This document shows, piece by piece, positions 7,403 through 15,056 of a DNA stretch of 19,383 nucleotides; within the stretch, counting starts at the first letter, position 1, and each line of letters begins with the position of its first letter. The notes beneath the pieces are model-generated. The model worked only from the letters and a program-made list of their open reading frames with translations, ran no database searches and had not been told where the DNA came from. Both the position numbers and the translations under genes were made by a program. This DNA comes from JBOGEB01 sp050743125 (lineage in GTDB: Bacteria; Actinomycetota; Nitriliruptoria; Euzebyales; Egibacteraceae), in assembly GCA_050743125.1 (NCBI GenBank), contig JBOGEB010000073.1, positions 1-19,383 of the forward strand, in the 5' to 3' direction.

Positions 7403-8186
7403 ATGACTGGAAGCGCCCGGAATCTGGTGGCGGCAAGCGGGAGCCGCCACCGAGCAAACGGATCGCGGACGAGCTGCTCCGAGCGGTCGACGCCGGCGAG
7501 CCACCCCCCGGGTTCCCGGCTGCCGTCAGAGCGCGAGCTGGCGCGCAGCTACGGCACGGCGCGGAACACCGCCCGGCAGGCGATCCAGATCCTGCTGGGC
7601 GAGGGCTCGTGGAGGCTCAGCACGGGCGGGGTGTGTTCGTCCGTCCTCCGCGGCCAATGGTGCGCCTCGGACACGACCGGTTTCGCGGCGCTATCGCAAG
7701 GTGGGGATCGCCCCGTTCCGCGCGGAGGCCGAGCGGCAGGGCTTCGCTGCCCGAGTCGAAGTTCGGGACGTCGAGCCGGTTTCGGCGCCGGGATGGGTTG
7801 CCGAGCGTCTCGAGCTCGGGGAGGGCGACAAGGTGCTTCGCAGGAGAAACCGCTACTTCGCCGACGATCGGCCCGTGCAGCTCGCCGACACCTACATCCC
7901 CCTGGAGGTCGCCGGCCAGAGCAGCCTCCACCAGCCCGAGGTGGGGCCTGGCGGGATCTACCAACGGCTTGAGGAGCGCGGTCACCGCCTGTTGGCGTTC
8001 CGCGAAGACATCACCGCACGGACGCCCAAGCCCGACGAGGCCGAGATCCTTTCGATCTCCCCGGGTGTTCCCGTGATCGAGCTGTTGCACACCAGCCTGG
8101 ATCAGGACGGCAAGCCGTTCGAGGTCGCCCACTTCGTCCTCCCCGCCGACCGCAACGCCCTGTCCTTCGAACTCACCGCCGACTAG
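7403..8186 (+). pseudogene. GntR-family regulator (HutC/UTRA type), frameshifted
   Basis: A complete GntR/UTRA protein can be read across three frames. SKRIADELLRAVDAGEPPPG changes frame in the CCCCCC run near 7507 to SRLPSERELARSYGTARNTA plus RQAIQILLGEG (winged helix). It changes again near 7605 to VEAQHGRGVFVRPPRPMVRL with GHDRF, and a third time near 7685 to the long UTRA stretch starting KVGIAPFRAEAERQG and ending LPADRNALSFELTAD. The UTRA domain binds a small effector and relieves DNA binding. A fourth change near the ATG is possible. The downstream GNAT gene is the nearest candidate target, although its base composition looks different. As read, only an N-terminal or a UTRA-only product could be made. 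Confidence 0.8.
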
Positions 8187-8382
8187 GCACCCCACACCGA
8201 TAGCTGAGGAATACCCGAGGGCATTTCGGATGCCTGGCGGGGCTCGCCTATCCGGCAATGATCTGCAAGCAACTCCCTGAGAGCCTCCGGTAGCCGGGGA
8301 TACCAGGCGTTGCCACCCGCCGTGCTATCCGCACTGTGATCAGCGAAAGCCGTAGGCGGTAATGCGGTGCAGTCAGGGCTGG

Positions 8383-8388
8383 TACTGT
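8383..8388 (+). promoter_or_regulatory. Possible -10 box for a leaderless GNAT transcript
   Basis: TACTGT ends 8 nt before the preferred GTG at 8397. No Shine-Dalgarno is visible in front of this GTG. Leaderless mRNAs with TANNNT about 7 nt upstream are common in actinobacteria. No convincing -35 is seen. Confidence 0.3.
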
Positions 8389-8396
8389 CCACACGT

Positions 8397-8909
8397 GTGA
8401 ACGTGCTGGAGACCGAACGGCTACGGCTGCGTCCTTTGACTGTTGGTGACGTGGACGAGTTCGTGGCGCTGCACGCCGATGGCCGAGTGAGCCGGTTCGT
8501 TGATTCGTATGATCAGCCGGCGGCATTGAAGCGTCTAGCGGGGGTCGAGCGGCAGTGGATCGAACGTGGGCATGGATTGTGTGCTGTCCTGTTGAAAGAA
8601 AGCGGGTCTTTCGTCGGGCGCTGCGGGTTGGAGTATTGGCCGCAGTTCGACGAGACGGAGATGGCATGGGTGTTGCGGCCTCAGGCGTGGGGTCGAGGTT
8701 ATGCCACCGAGGCGGCGCAGGCGTGTTTGGAATGGGGATTCGCGCGCTTTCCGCTGGAGTATGTGACCGCGATGATCAATTCGGAGAATACCGCGTCGAT
8801 CGCAGTTGCTGAACGGCTCGGCTTTTGCGTGCTGCGTGAGGATGTGCTCGGCGAAATTCCGGTGCGTGTGTATGCTTTACAACGCCCTGTTAATGGTTTG
8901 GTTCGGTGA
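8397..8909 (+). CDS. GNAT-family N-acetyltransferase (RimJ/RimL-like)
   Basis: 170 residues from GTG 8397, chosen because the protein then begins MNVLETERLRLRPLTVGDVD, the usual RimJ/RimL-type start; an in-frame GTG at 8367 would add 10 unconvincing residues. Motif A is complete, with QAWGRGYATEA (Q96 to A103, the acetyl-CoA pyrophosphate loop), and motif B follows as INSENTASIAVAERLGF. It transfers an acetyl group from acetyl-CoA to an amine; the substrate could be a protein N-terminus, an antibiotic or a small molecule. The gene is intact. Its base composition looks more AT-rich than the flanking DNA, as in the next two genes, which suggests joint acquisition. Confidence 0.9.
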   Translation: MNVLETERLRLRPLTVGDVDEFVALHADGRVSRFVDSYDQPAALKRLAGVERQWIERGHGLCAVLLKESGSFVGRCGLEYWPQFDETEMAWVLRPQAWGRGYATEAAQACLEWGFARFPLEYVTAMINSENTASIAVAERLGFCVLREDVLGEIPVRVYALQRPVNGLVR

Positions 8910-9028
8910 GGGATGCGGTGGAGCCATGTGGCGTTGGAGTGCCTGGCCGGCTGGCCTTCACCTGAGGGCTGATGAATAGTCACGGCAGTTTCGTTGATTT
9001 CGTTTTGTCGATGTGATCTGGTGAAGTC

Positions 9029-9724
9029 ATGACGAATGAACAGGCGCTATTGTTCGACATTCCGCGTTTTCAAGAAAGCGCGATTGATCTGTGTTCGCAA
9101 TTTTGCCAGGAAGGCTATGTGCCGCTGCCTGGTTTGGTTACTGATCATGGTATGCGACTTCTGGTGAAAGAGCTTCGGGATCTCGAGCGAGTCGCTAAAC
9201 GGCGTGACTTCCGCATGATGTGCATGGACAATTCGCCACGACACATGACCACTGTCGGAGGAGTGCTGATCGCGAAGGAATCCAAGCTTATCTCTACGCT
9301 GTACACAGACGTAGCCCTGATCCGATTTTTACGCCAGGTCACTTTGCCTTCGTTGGTCGTTGTCCCCGATCCGATCGAGCGGCATGTCGCCAACTACCTG
9401 CACCGACCAGGAGATACGCACGGCGCGCACTTCGACCACAATCCTGTAGCATTGGTAATCTTTGTCGAAGCGCCCGACTCTCCAGATGACGGCGGCCTGC
9501 TCGAATATGTACCGAACGCCACCTGCCTCTCGGCGCTGCAGACAGGAAAAGCCAAGCAAGCTTTTCACCGGCCCGGCGACGGCTACGTCCTTCGAAGTGA
9601 CACGTCAGCGCATCGCGTAACCCCACTTACCGGTAATGTCCGACGTGTCGTCCTCAATTTTGCGTATACGACGCCTGAGACAGCAAAGATCACTGACCTG
9701 TCAGCCGGACTGCTTTATGATTAG
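9029..9724 (+). CDS. Fe(II)/2-oxoglutarate-type oxygenase
   Basis: 231 residues. The iron-binding facial triad is visible as HFD (H134, D136) in THGAHFDHNPVALVIF and the distal H195 in SAHRVTP, followed about 10 residues later by RRVVLNF, where R205 or R206 is the likely 2-oxoglutarate anchor. The overall layout (helical N-terminus with GYVPLPGLV, then a jelly-roll core with GGLLEYVP) resembles ArpA/HalD-type small-molecule oxygenases. The aspartate of HxD is retained, so a hydroxylase or desaturase is more likely than a radical halogenase, where this residue is Gly or Ala. ATG 9029 has a weak GGTGA upstream. Substrate unknown. It lies 119 bp after the GNAT gene in the same orientation. Confidence 0.8.
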   Translation: MTNEQALLFDIPRFQESAIDLCSQFCQEGYVPLPGLVTDHGMRLLVKELRDLERVAKRRDFRMMCMDNSPRHMTTVGGVLIAKESKLISTLYTDVALIRFLRQVTLPSLVVVPDPIERHVANYLHRPGDTHGAHFDHNPVALVIFVEAPDSPDDGGLLEYVPNATCLSALQTGKAKQAFHRPGDGYVLRSDTSAHRVTPLTGNVRRVVLNFAYTTPETAKITDLSAGLLYD

Positions 9725-9964
9725 TAGCAACCCAACGAGTTTGCGGAGCGTCAGGCATTTCTCGTGTGGTTCAGCCCACCCCCGACCTGCACACTTCACC
9801 GTAGCGCCGAATAACCGTGCCAGCGTGTGCTGCATGGGAACTCGTAAGCGTGTACCGTGACAGGTTTCGCTTGTAGCGGGTGCGCGGGAATGATGGAAAC
9901 CTCGCACTTACTACCCATAACCCCTCGATGCGGAGACACCGCGGCTCGCCACAAGCGGTCTACG

Positions 9965-10303
9965 TCACGTCACCTCGCGTATGAGTTTTGAATCCCACGG
10001 ACACCAGTGACAGCCGGGGAGAAACGCGCCACACGCCTCATCGAGATGGTCTTCAACGTACTCCATATTGGCGTCACAAACCTCGATCGCCATGGCAAAG
10101 AAATCGATGGTAGTGGGATCGAGATGATACGACCACTTCGGATTGTAGGGCTCCGGTCTCTTTCTAATTCTGCCCGTAACGTGCACTTTTTCTTTTTCCT
10201 CGCCCGACAAAACTCTTCGCGCGTGAGCGATTTTCTGCTCGTCGGTAAGTTCGAAAACAAACTCCTGATCCGGTTGTTGCATGAATGCGAAGTACGCTGC
10301 CAT
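9965..10303 (-). CDS. BP74-like domain protein
   Basis: 112 residues. The whole protein fits the domain named after Dictyostelium calmodulin-binding protein BP74: AYFAFMQQPDQEFVFELTD, then IAHARRVLSG, VHVTGRIRKRPEPYNPKWSY, HLDPTTIDFFAMAIEVCDAN, MEYVEDHLDE and FLPGCHWCPW. Bacterial members are small proteins of unknown role, often exported; no signal peptide is present here. The ATG at 10303 has GGAGG about 8 nt upstream. The coding region looks lower in GC than the surrounding genes, consistent with recent transfer. No catalytic residues can be named. Two cysteines (one in GCHWC) could pair. Confidence 0.75.
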   Translation of the reverse strand: MAAYFAFMQQPDQEFVFELTDEQKIAHARRVLSGEEKEKVHVTGRIRKRPEPYNPKWSYHLDPTTIDFFAMAIEVCDANMEYVEDHLDEACGAFLPGCHWCPWDSKLIREVT

Positions 10304-11072
10304 GTCGAGCCTCCGTTTATCGGTTGAATAGCACGATCACGATCGTCTGACGGCTTGCTTGACTCTGCAAGTGCCTGATCTTGTAGGGATGGCTAGTGGC
10401 AGCACCTGCTCCATAGCGCCGGCAAGGTTTGAGCAGGCACCGTAGTTCAACTGCGAGAGCTCACACTTACCAGCGGCAGTACTACAGACTGATAGTAGCC
10501 TGGCTTTGGGTGGCCGCATTGGTCATATGATGTATTTGAGTCGCTGGTTTCTGATCCATGAGGCTTAGGCATGCGTAGAACTGCTTATCCGCCGGCCTAT
10601 GAGGCCTCCGCACGGCGCTGCTACGGCCAAGCGTGCGCCGTTAGACACCTTTGTACTGTCTGTCAGCTTGCGTATGTATTGCCTGTTCCAGGCCGATTCC
10701 AGACTCACGCTGCTCGCCATTGCACACCAAAGGTAGTCCGGAAACGAGACCACCAACCATCGGATAGCGGCTGATACCAGAGGTGTGGTGCTCGCTGGTA
10801 GCCGGGTGATGGTCAGGCGCGCAGCGCCCGCTGCTGCATACCGCCGTAAAGGACGTAAGGGTGGTGGTTGCGCCATGGTAGGTGGCCGTGAGCCTATGCG
10901 GATGATCGCGAAGCGGAGGCAGGCGGTGGGAGTGAAGGCTGCTCGATCGAGGGTATGTCGATACACGGAGATCCCGGGCCGACTCGAACCGCCAGGGTGT
11001 CGGGGGCAAGTCTTTACCGAGCCGTAACATCGGTGCCAACGTGAGGTCGTGCGTGAGGGTTAGTGTTGCCGG
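10304..11072. other. Long gap without a supported gene
   Basis: Several 60-130-codon open frames exist on both strands (for example 10565-10966 minus and 10785-11027 plus), but none has a good ribosome-binding site or a family I recognise. A weak 7-bp inverted repeat, CCTGCTC/GAGCAGG, lies at 10405-10411 and 10431-10437. The first part probably holds the promoter of the BP74-like gene. The composition shifts back to high GC at about 10800. Confidence 0.5.
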
Positions 11073-12504
11073 GTGCGGCGGGCGAAGATCGTGGCCACCC
11101 TCGGCCCGGCTGTGGATGACCGGGACACGCTGCGCGCTGCCCTGCAGGCCGGGATCGACGTCGTCCGGTTGAACTTCTCACACGGAGACCACGAGGAACA
11201 CGCGTATCGCCTCCGCACGGTACGCGAGATCGCTGCCCAGCTCGACCGGAACGTCGGGACCATCGCGGACCTGTAGGGACCAAAGATCCGGCTCGGCACA
11301 TGCCCCCCGCAGGGTGTGCCCGTACCGACCGACGCAGAGGTCTTCCTCGTCCCGGGCTGTGAGACCTTGGACGCCTACTCCAGCAGCGGCCAGACCGCGT
11401 TACCGGTCACCTATCCGCATCTGGCGGCCGACGTCACCCCAGGCGCGGTCGTGCTGATCGACGACGGTTCGATCCGGCTGGTCTGCTCCCGTGTCGAACC
11501 CGACGGCGTCTGGGCGCGGGCCGTAGCCGGTGGGATCGCCAGGTCACACAAAGGCGTGAACCTGCCCGGCGTCGCCGTCTCCGCGCCCAGCCTGAGCAGC
11601 AAGGACGTGGCGGACCTGACGTTCGCGTGCAGCCTGGGCATCGACTGGATCGCGCTGTCGTTCGTGCGCACACCAGCTGACGTGCTCGACGCTCGCGCTC
11701 ATGTCCACGCGGCCGGCGGCGAATGCCGGATCATCGCGAAGCTCGAGCGTGCCGAGGCGATCGACAACCTCGCCGGCATCGTCGCAGCCTCGGATGCGGT
11801 GATGGTCGCGCGCGGCGACCTTGGTGTGGAGATCGGTCCCGAGCGTGTCCCCGCTCTCCAGAAGGAGATCATCGCCGAGGCGAGCGCCGAGGCTCGGCCG
11901 GTCATTACCGCGACGGAGATGCTGCAAAGCATGATCGGCTCGTCCCGGGCCACGCGGGCGGAGGCAAGCGACGTCGCGAACGCGGTGTTCGACGGCACCG
12001 ACGCGCTCATGCTGTCGGGTGAGACCGCCGTCGGGCGTTATCCGGTGCAGGCCGTGCGGACGATGGCGCGGATCATCGAGGTCGCCGAGGCCTCGCCTCA
12101 CCTCGTGCACCCGCTATCCCCACCGCACGAGGCCGGCATCAGCCGGGTGGTCGCCAAGGCCGCCTGTGCGCTCGCCTGCGACATACACGCGACCGCGATC
12201 GTGGTGTTCACGATCTCAGGCTCCTCTGTCCAGCTCATGAGCAAGAACCGGCCGCCGATGCCGCTGCTGGGATCACGCCGCGGGAGCTCACCCGCCGGCG
12301 GACGGCGCTGATGTGGGGCACCGAGGCGGTTGTTGTCCCCATGCAGGGCCGCGCGACCGAACTGCTCATGGCCGCGGAACGCGCCGTGATCGACGGCGCC
12401 TGGGCCACCACCGGCGACCGCGTCGTGATCGTCACGGGGACGCCCGGATTAGAAGGAACGACCGGGTCATGGTCCACCGCATCGGCGACGCGCTCACGTC
12501 ATGA
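11073..12504 (+). pseudogene. pyk: Pyruvate kinase, inactivated
   Basis: Clear pyruvate kinase from GTG 11073: RRAKIVATLGPAVDDRDTLR, NFSHGD, then IADL followed by a TAG stop (11274-11276) exactly where the family has Gln before GPKIRLG. The frame continues through IDWIALSFVRTPADV, ITATEMLQSMI and NAVFDGTDALMLSGETAVGR. Single-base losses are then needed near 12269-12271 (to read TPRELTRRRTALMWGTEAVV) and near 12462 (to end RVMVHRIGDALTS). With both repaired, the protein would be 477 residues, the usual length. Pyruvate kinase converts phosphoenolpyruvate and ADP to pyruvate and ATP in glycolysis. It is probably a spare copy. CAG to TAG is one transition; read-through or suppression would be needed for any activity. 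Confidence 0.9.
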
Positions 12505-13146
12505 GCCTGCCGGTGACCGGCGGTGACACCGCCGGTCGTACTGGTGTCGTCTCCACCGCGGCGACCCGAGGGCTCGCGCTGACCGATGTCAGCATCGACC
12601 CGCGCGCGCGAACAGACCGTCCACACCCAGACCGCCCGGCCGGCAGCGGCGGCGGCGGCTCACCGCCGCACCGCGCCAGCCCTCGCAGCCGCGTTCGCCG
12701 TAGCAGCGGCCGTTCTGCCCGTACCCCAACCGGTGCCCGTGTTGCATGCTGCGTTGACCCGAACAAAACGACCACACCCATGCGGTTCTTGTCCGAGCCA
12801 GTTCCTGCAGACGGCAGGACACCGTCACCGCGACGACGCCGCGTCCGGGCCACCAGACGACCGCAGTCTGTGCGACCCTGCCGGACGCTGCACGCTGACC
12901 CCAACAACCAACCGACCAGCGTCACAGCCAACTGATCATCCAGATCAAACATTGAACAACCAGCAACTCGGACATCAACAGCGACGCAAGACGCGGCAGC
13001 ACGCCACGAGCAAAAAACCTTGCGGGAGCCTCCCGGTAACGGCTGATATCCGAGCCGCGCGGACGATCGCCTTCGTTCGGCTGGTACGCGAACGTGGGAC
13101 GCGGCACGACCGGCAACGAGGAACATCGCCGGCCCACGGTTGCGCG
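12505..13146. other. Gap without a supported gene
   Basis: The plus strand is rich in C and A with stretches poor in G (for example 12895-12990), which keeps long frames open without giving protein-like sequence. A 230-codon frame (12586-13278) lacks family features. A minus frame at 12922-13137 ends in a hydrophobic stretch, LLVVQCLIWMISWL, and could be a small remnant, but it has no ribosome-binding site. No RNA gene or clear terminator for the flanking genes is seen. Confidence 0.5.
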
Positions 13147-13806
13147 TCAGAGGATCTCGATGTCCTCGCGGTGGCGCTCGTAGGAGGACGTGTATTCCAT
13201 TACACGCGCGACCTCGCCGACCAGGTCCTGCGTCCATCCGGCCCGCCGCAGCAGGTGGAAGCCCATCTCCGTTCCTGACGAGATGCCGCCAGCGGTGATG
13301 ATCCGGCCGGCGTCGACAACTCTGGCCCGGCTGATCTTGCAGGCCGGGGCGATCTCGGCGAGACGGTCCAGCGGCACCTTGCCGTCCGGTCCTGACTCGA
13401 TGCGGTCGGGTTCCTTTCGGTTGGTGGCGGGCAGCCCGTCGAGCAGCCCCATCTGCCCGTAGATCCACGAGCCGGTGCAGACGCTGGTCAGCAGGGTCGT
13501 CTCCGGCAGCGACCGGATGAACTCGTGCAGCCGTCGGTTGTGCAGCTCCTGTCGTGTGCCGAACCCGCCGGGGATGAGGAACGCGTCCATCGCCGGTCGG
13601 TCGGCGAACGCGTAGTTCGGTAGCACCGTGAACCCGGCCTGCGCCTGGACCGGCCGGTTGGCGTCGGCGATGAGGAACGCGTCGAGCTCCGGGTCGAACC
13701 GCCGCGCCACCGAAAACACCCCGTACGGCGCGGCGAAATCAATGATCTCGGCGTCTTTGAAGACATAGATGCCCAATCGGAATCCGGCAATGCGTCGACT
13801 GACCAC
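13147..13806 (-). CDS. DJ-1/PfpI-family protein (isonitrile hydratase-like)
   Basis: 219 residues from GTG 13806, chosen for GAGGAG 6 nt upstream; the frame is open much further upstream but loses coding character. The DJ-1 catalytic elements are present: E20 in VFKDAEIIDFAAPYGVF and the nucleophile C110 in TSVCTGSW, with GLLDGLPAT and ITAGGISSGTEMGFHLLRRA after it. Relatives include isonitrile hydratases, glyoxalase III-type enzymes and the amidase-like domain of AraC-type regulators; no AraC domain is attached. Where isonitrile hydratases have a short ATTHW segment, this protein has ATNRKEPDRIESGPDGKVPL, suggesting a distinct subfamily and substrate. The gene is intact and stands alone. Confidence 0.85.
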   Translation of the reverse strand: MVSRRIAGFRLGIYVFKDAEIIDFAAPYGVFSVARRFDPELDAFLIADANRPVQAQAGFTVLPNYAFADRPAMDAFLIPGGFGTRQELHNRRLHEFIRSLPETTLLTSVCTGSWIYGQMGLLDGLPATNRKEPDRIESGPDGKVPLDRLAEIAPACKISRARVVDAGRIITAGGISSGTEMGFHLLRRAGWTQDLVGEVARVMEYTSSYERHREDIEIL

Positions 13807-14149
13807 CAGGCGCTCCTCGATCACGCAACGATGCAATTTTCGACAGGATCGCACAGAACGGCCTAAAAAGAAAGGGCCGTGTCGCTCACAACCCAGGTAG
13901 AGGCAGGGACCTGCATCAACTCTAAGGAACGGCCGGAGACATGCAGTAGCGGCTGCTACCAGCCGTGACGTCGCTTCTTTCAGCCCTCGCGCGATCGATC
14001 GGCCGTGGTCCGGCGACCGTTTGGCGCGCTGCGAAATATTAGTCGAATGGTGTGCCGTGCTCACCGATGACAGCGCAGCGTCGCTCTCGCTCAGTCGCTT
14101 GCCGCTGACGGCCGGGTTATGGCCAACGTCGGCGCGCGCTTTCGACCCG
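13807..14149. other. Upstream region of the DJ-1/PfpI gene
   Basis: No gene is supported here. A 6-bp inverted repeat ACGGCC/GGCCGT (13858-13863, 13875-13880) with an A-rich loop lies about 55 bp upstream of the DJ-1/PfpI start and could be part of its control region. The right edge is the target site of the smaller IS. Confidence 0.4.
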
Positions 14150-14160
14150 GCTACACCGCC
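14150..14160. repeat. Left target-site duplication of the small IS copy
   Basis: GCTACACCGCC at 14150-14160 is repeated exactly at 14792-14802. Because the element begins with C and ends with G, the true duplication is 9-11 bp (core CTACACCGC), agreeing with the 10 bp flanking the larger copy. Confidence 0.8.
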
Positions 14161-14792
14161 AGTGCCCCGGCAAAGTTTGCGCTGTAGCCCGCTGACCTGT
14201 GACGCTGGGGTGCTGGCTTTCCGAGTCGGCGGCTGATAGAAGCCGTGCGTGCTCGACGAGCGTGCGTGCGTGAGGGTTGGTAGTGTGGCCTCTGTCCGCT
14301 GCGGCGAGGTCGATCGGTTCAAGGCCTGTCTGGACGAGCATCACTGGCTAGGGCATCGCGTTGGTGGGCTGGTCCAAACAGCAGCAGTTCCGCCGCCTGC
14401 GCTACGTCGTGAACAACCAGCGTTTCTGTCCGGCCTGAGGGCCGTGTCAGGCCCAATCTGGCCTTTCTGCGGTGCTCGCACGGACGCTGCGGCGCTGTCA
14501 GGCGACTACCAGGCCAGCTACAGGTATCCGGTGCTGGTGGTCGAGACGTTCACCGACCCTGCGCGGCATCGGGGCAGCTGCTACGCATCGCCGCTTGGGC
14601 CAGACGCTCGGTTATGGGCGCAGCCCAGGCGCCTATGTGCATCACGGCAACCCGAAGCTCGCCTGGGCGCAAGGACCGCGCCGCGACGCCGTCGAGATCC
14701 TGTCGGCTGCGTTCGACCATCCGCTGCTGTCTCCGTCGAGTGCGAGGAGAGCTGTGATCGACCTGCATCCCCCGACTTTGCCGATCACCCTG
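14160..14792 (+). mobile_element. Internally deleted, non-autonomous derivative of the DUF4338-ISAs1 element
   Basis: About 633 bp, with ends matching the large copy: CAGTGCCCCGGCAAAGTTTG at the left and, read inward from the right, CAGGGTGATCGGCAAAGTC. The left 500 bp parallels the large copy, including the leader before the coding region. It lacks about 102 bp (the part of the large copy between GTGGG repeats at 15257 and 15359) and about 1.3 kb from GTGATCGACCTG (15755-15766 in the large copy) to near the right end. The whole DDE region is therefore gone. It could only have moved with transposase supplied in trans. Confidence 0.8.
14249..14770 (+). pseudogene. Degenerate DUF4338 coding region of the small IS copy
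   Basis: Starts at the same place as in the large copy and reads ERACVRVGSVASV, then LDEHHWLGHRV. After the 102-bp deletion, QQQFRRLRYVVNNQRFC and GQTLGYGRSPGAYVHHGNPK plus LAWAQG appear in different frames. Several frameshifts prevent a complete DUF4338 domain, and the transposase part is deleted. No product is expected. Confidence 0.7.
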
Positions 14793-14802
14793 CTACACCG
14801 CC
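14792..14802. repeat. Right target-site duplication of the small IS copy
   Basis: GCTACACCGCC, identical to 14150-14160. It directly follows the right inverted end. Confidence 0.8.
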
Positions 14803-14896
14803 GGTCATCGATAGCATCTGGAAGGGCGGGTGAGGGAAACGCTGCTGGGTGGCTTGGGCACATCATCATGTCAGTGGTGACGGACGGCTGCGATGT

Positions 14897-14919
14897 AGTA
14901 CCGCTTTTGTGGCGGTACT
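14897..14919 (-). terminator. Hairpin downstream of the interrupted membrane-protein gene
   Basis: Inverted repeat AGTACCGC / GCGGTACT (14897-14904, 14912-14919) with a 7-nt loop, about 32 bp beyond the restored stop codon at 14951-14953 on the minus strand. There is no long U-tract. It probably ended the XRE/TPR plus membrane-protein operon before the IS arrived. Confidence 0.6.
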
Positions 14920-15046
14920 GAATGGTTGTGTGTGGCCGTTCTGGGACGGGTCAACAAACCTGATCGGCTTCTGCAAATAGGCGGGTAGGGTCCGACCCGG
15001 CGAGATGCTCCAACAGGAGCCGGTGAACGAATAGGTAACCGGATCC

Positions 15047-15056
15047 GGCTCGGCGT
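15047..15056. repeat. Left 10-bp target-site duplication of the large IS
   Basis: GGCTCGGCGT immediately before the left IS end at 15057, identical to 17118-17127. Confidence 0.92.

Noticed and set aside
8183..8392. 69-codon minus frame with YPRLPEALRELLADHCR-like sequence
   Set aside because: It reads somewhat like protein, but there is no good start or ribosome-binding site, and it is too short to assign.
9029..9724. Radical halogenase
   Set aside because: The iron-ligand Asp (D136) is present, whereas halogenases replace it.
10970..11035. tRNA-like T-arm on the minus strand (GGCGGTTCGAGTCGGCC at 10978-10994)
   Set aside because: One mismatch in the stem, no D arm, no matching acceptor strand and no sensible anticodon loop; probably chance.
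10565..11039. 130-codon open frames on both strands
   Set aside because: No ribosome-binding site, no family resemblance, overlapping one another.
12586..13278. 230-codon plus frame running into the antisense of the DJ-1/PfpI gene
   Set aside because: Openness is explained by C-rich composition and by the antisense of a real gene.
13807..14322. Upstream extension of the DJ-1/PfpI frame (would give 391 residues)
   Set aside because: The added 172 residues show no family features and cross the small IS boundary; a GTG with GAGGAG at 13806 is the better start.
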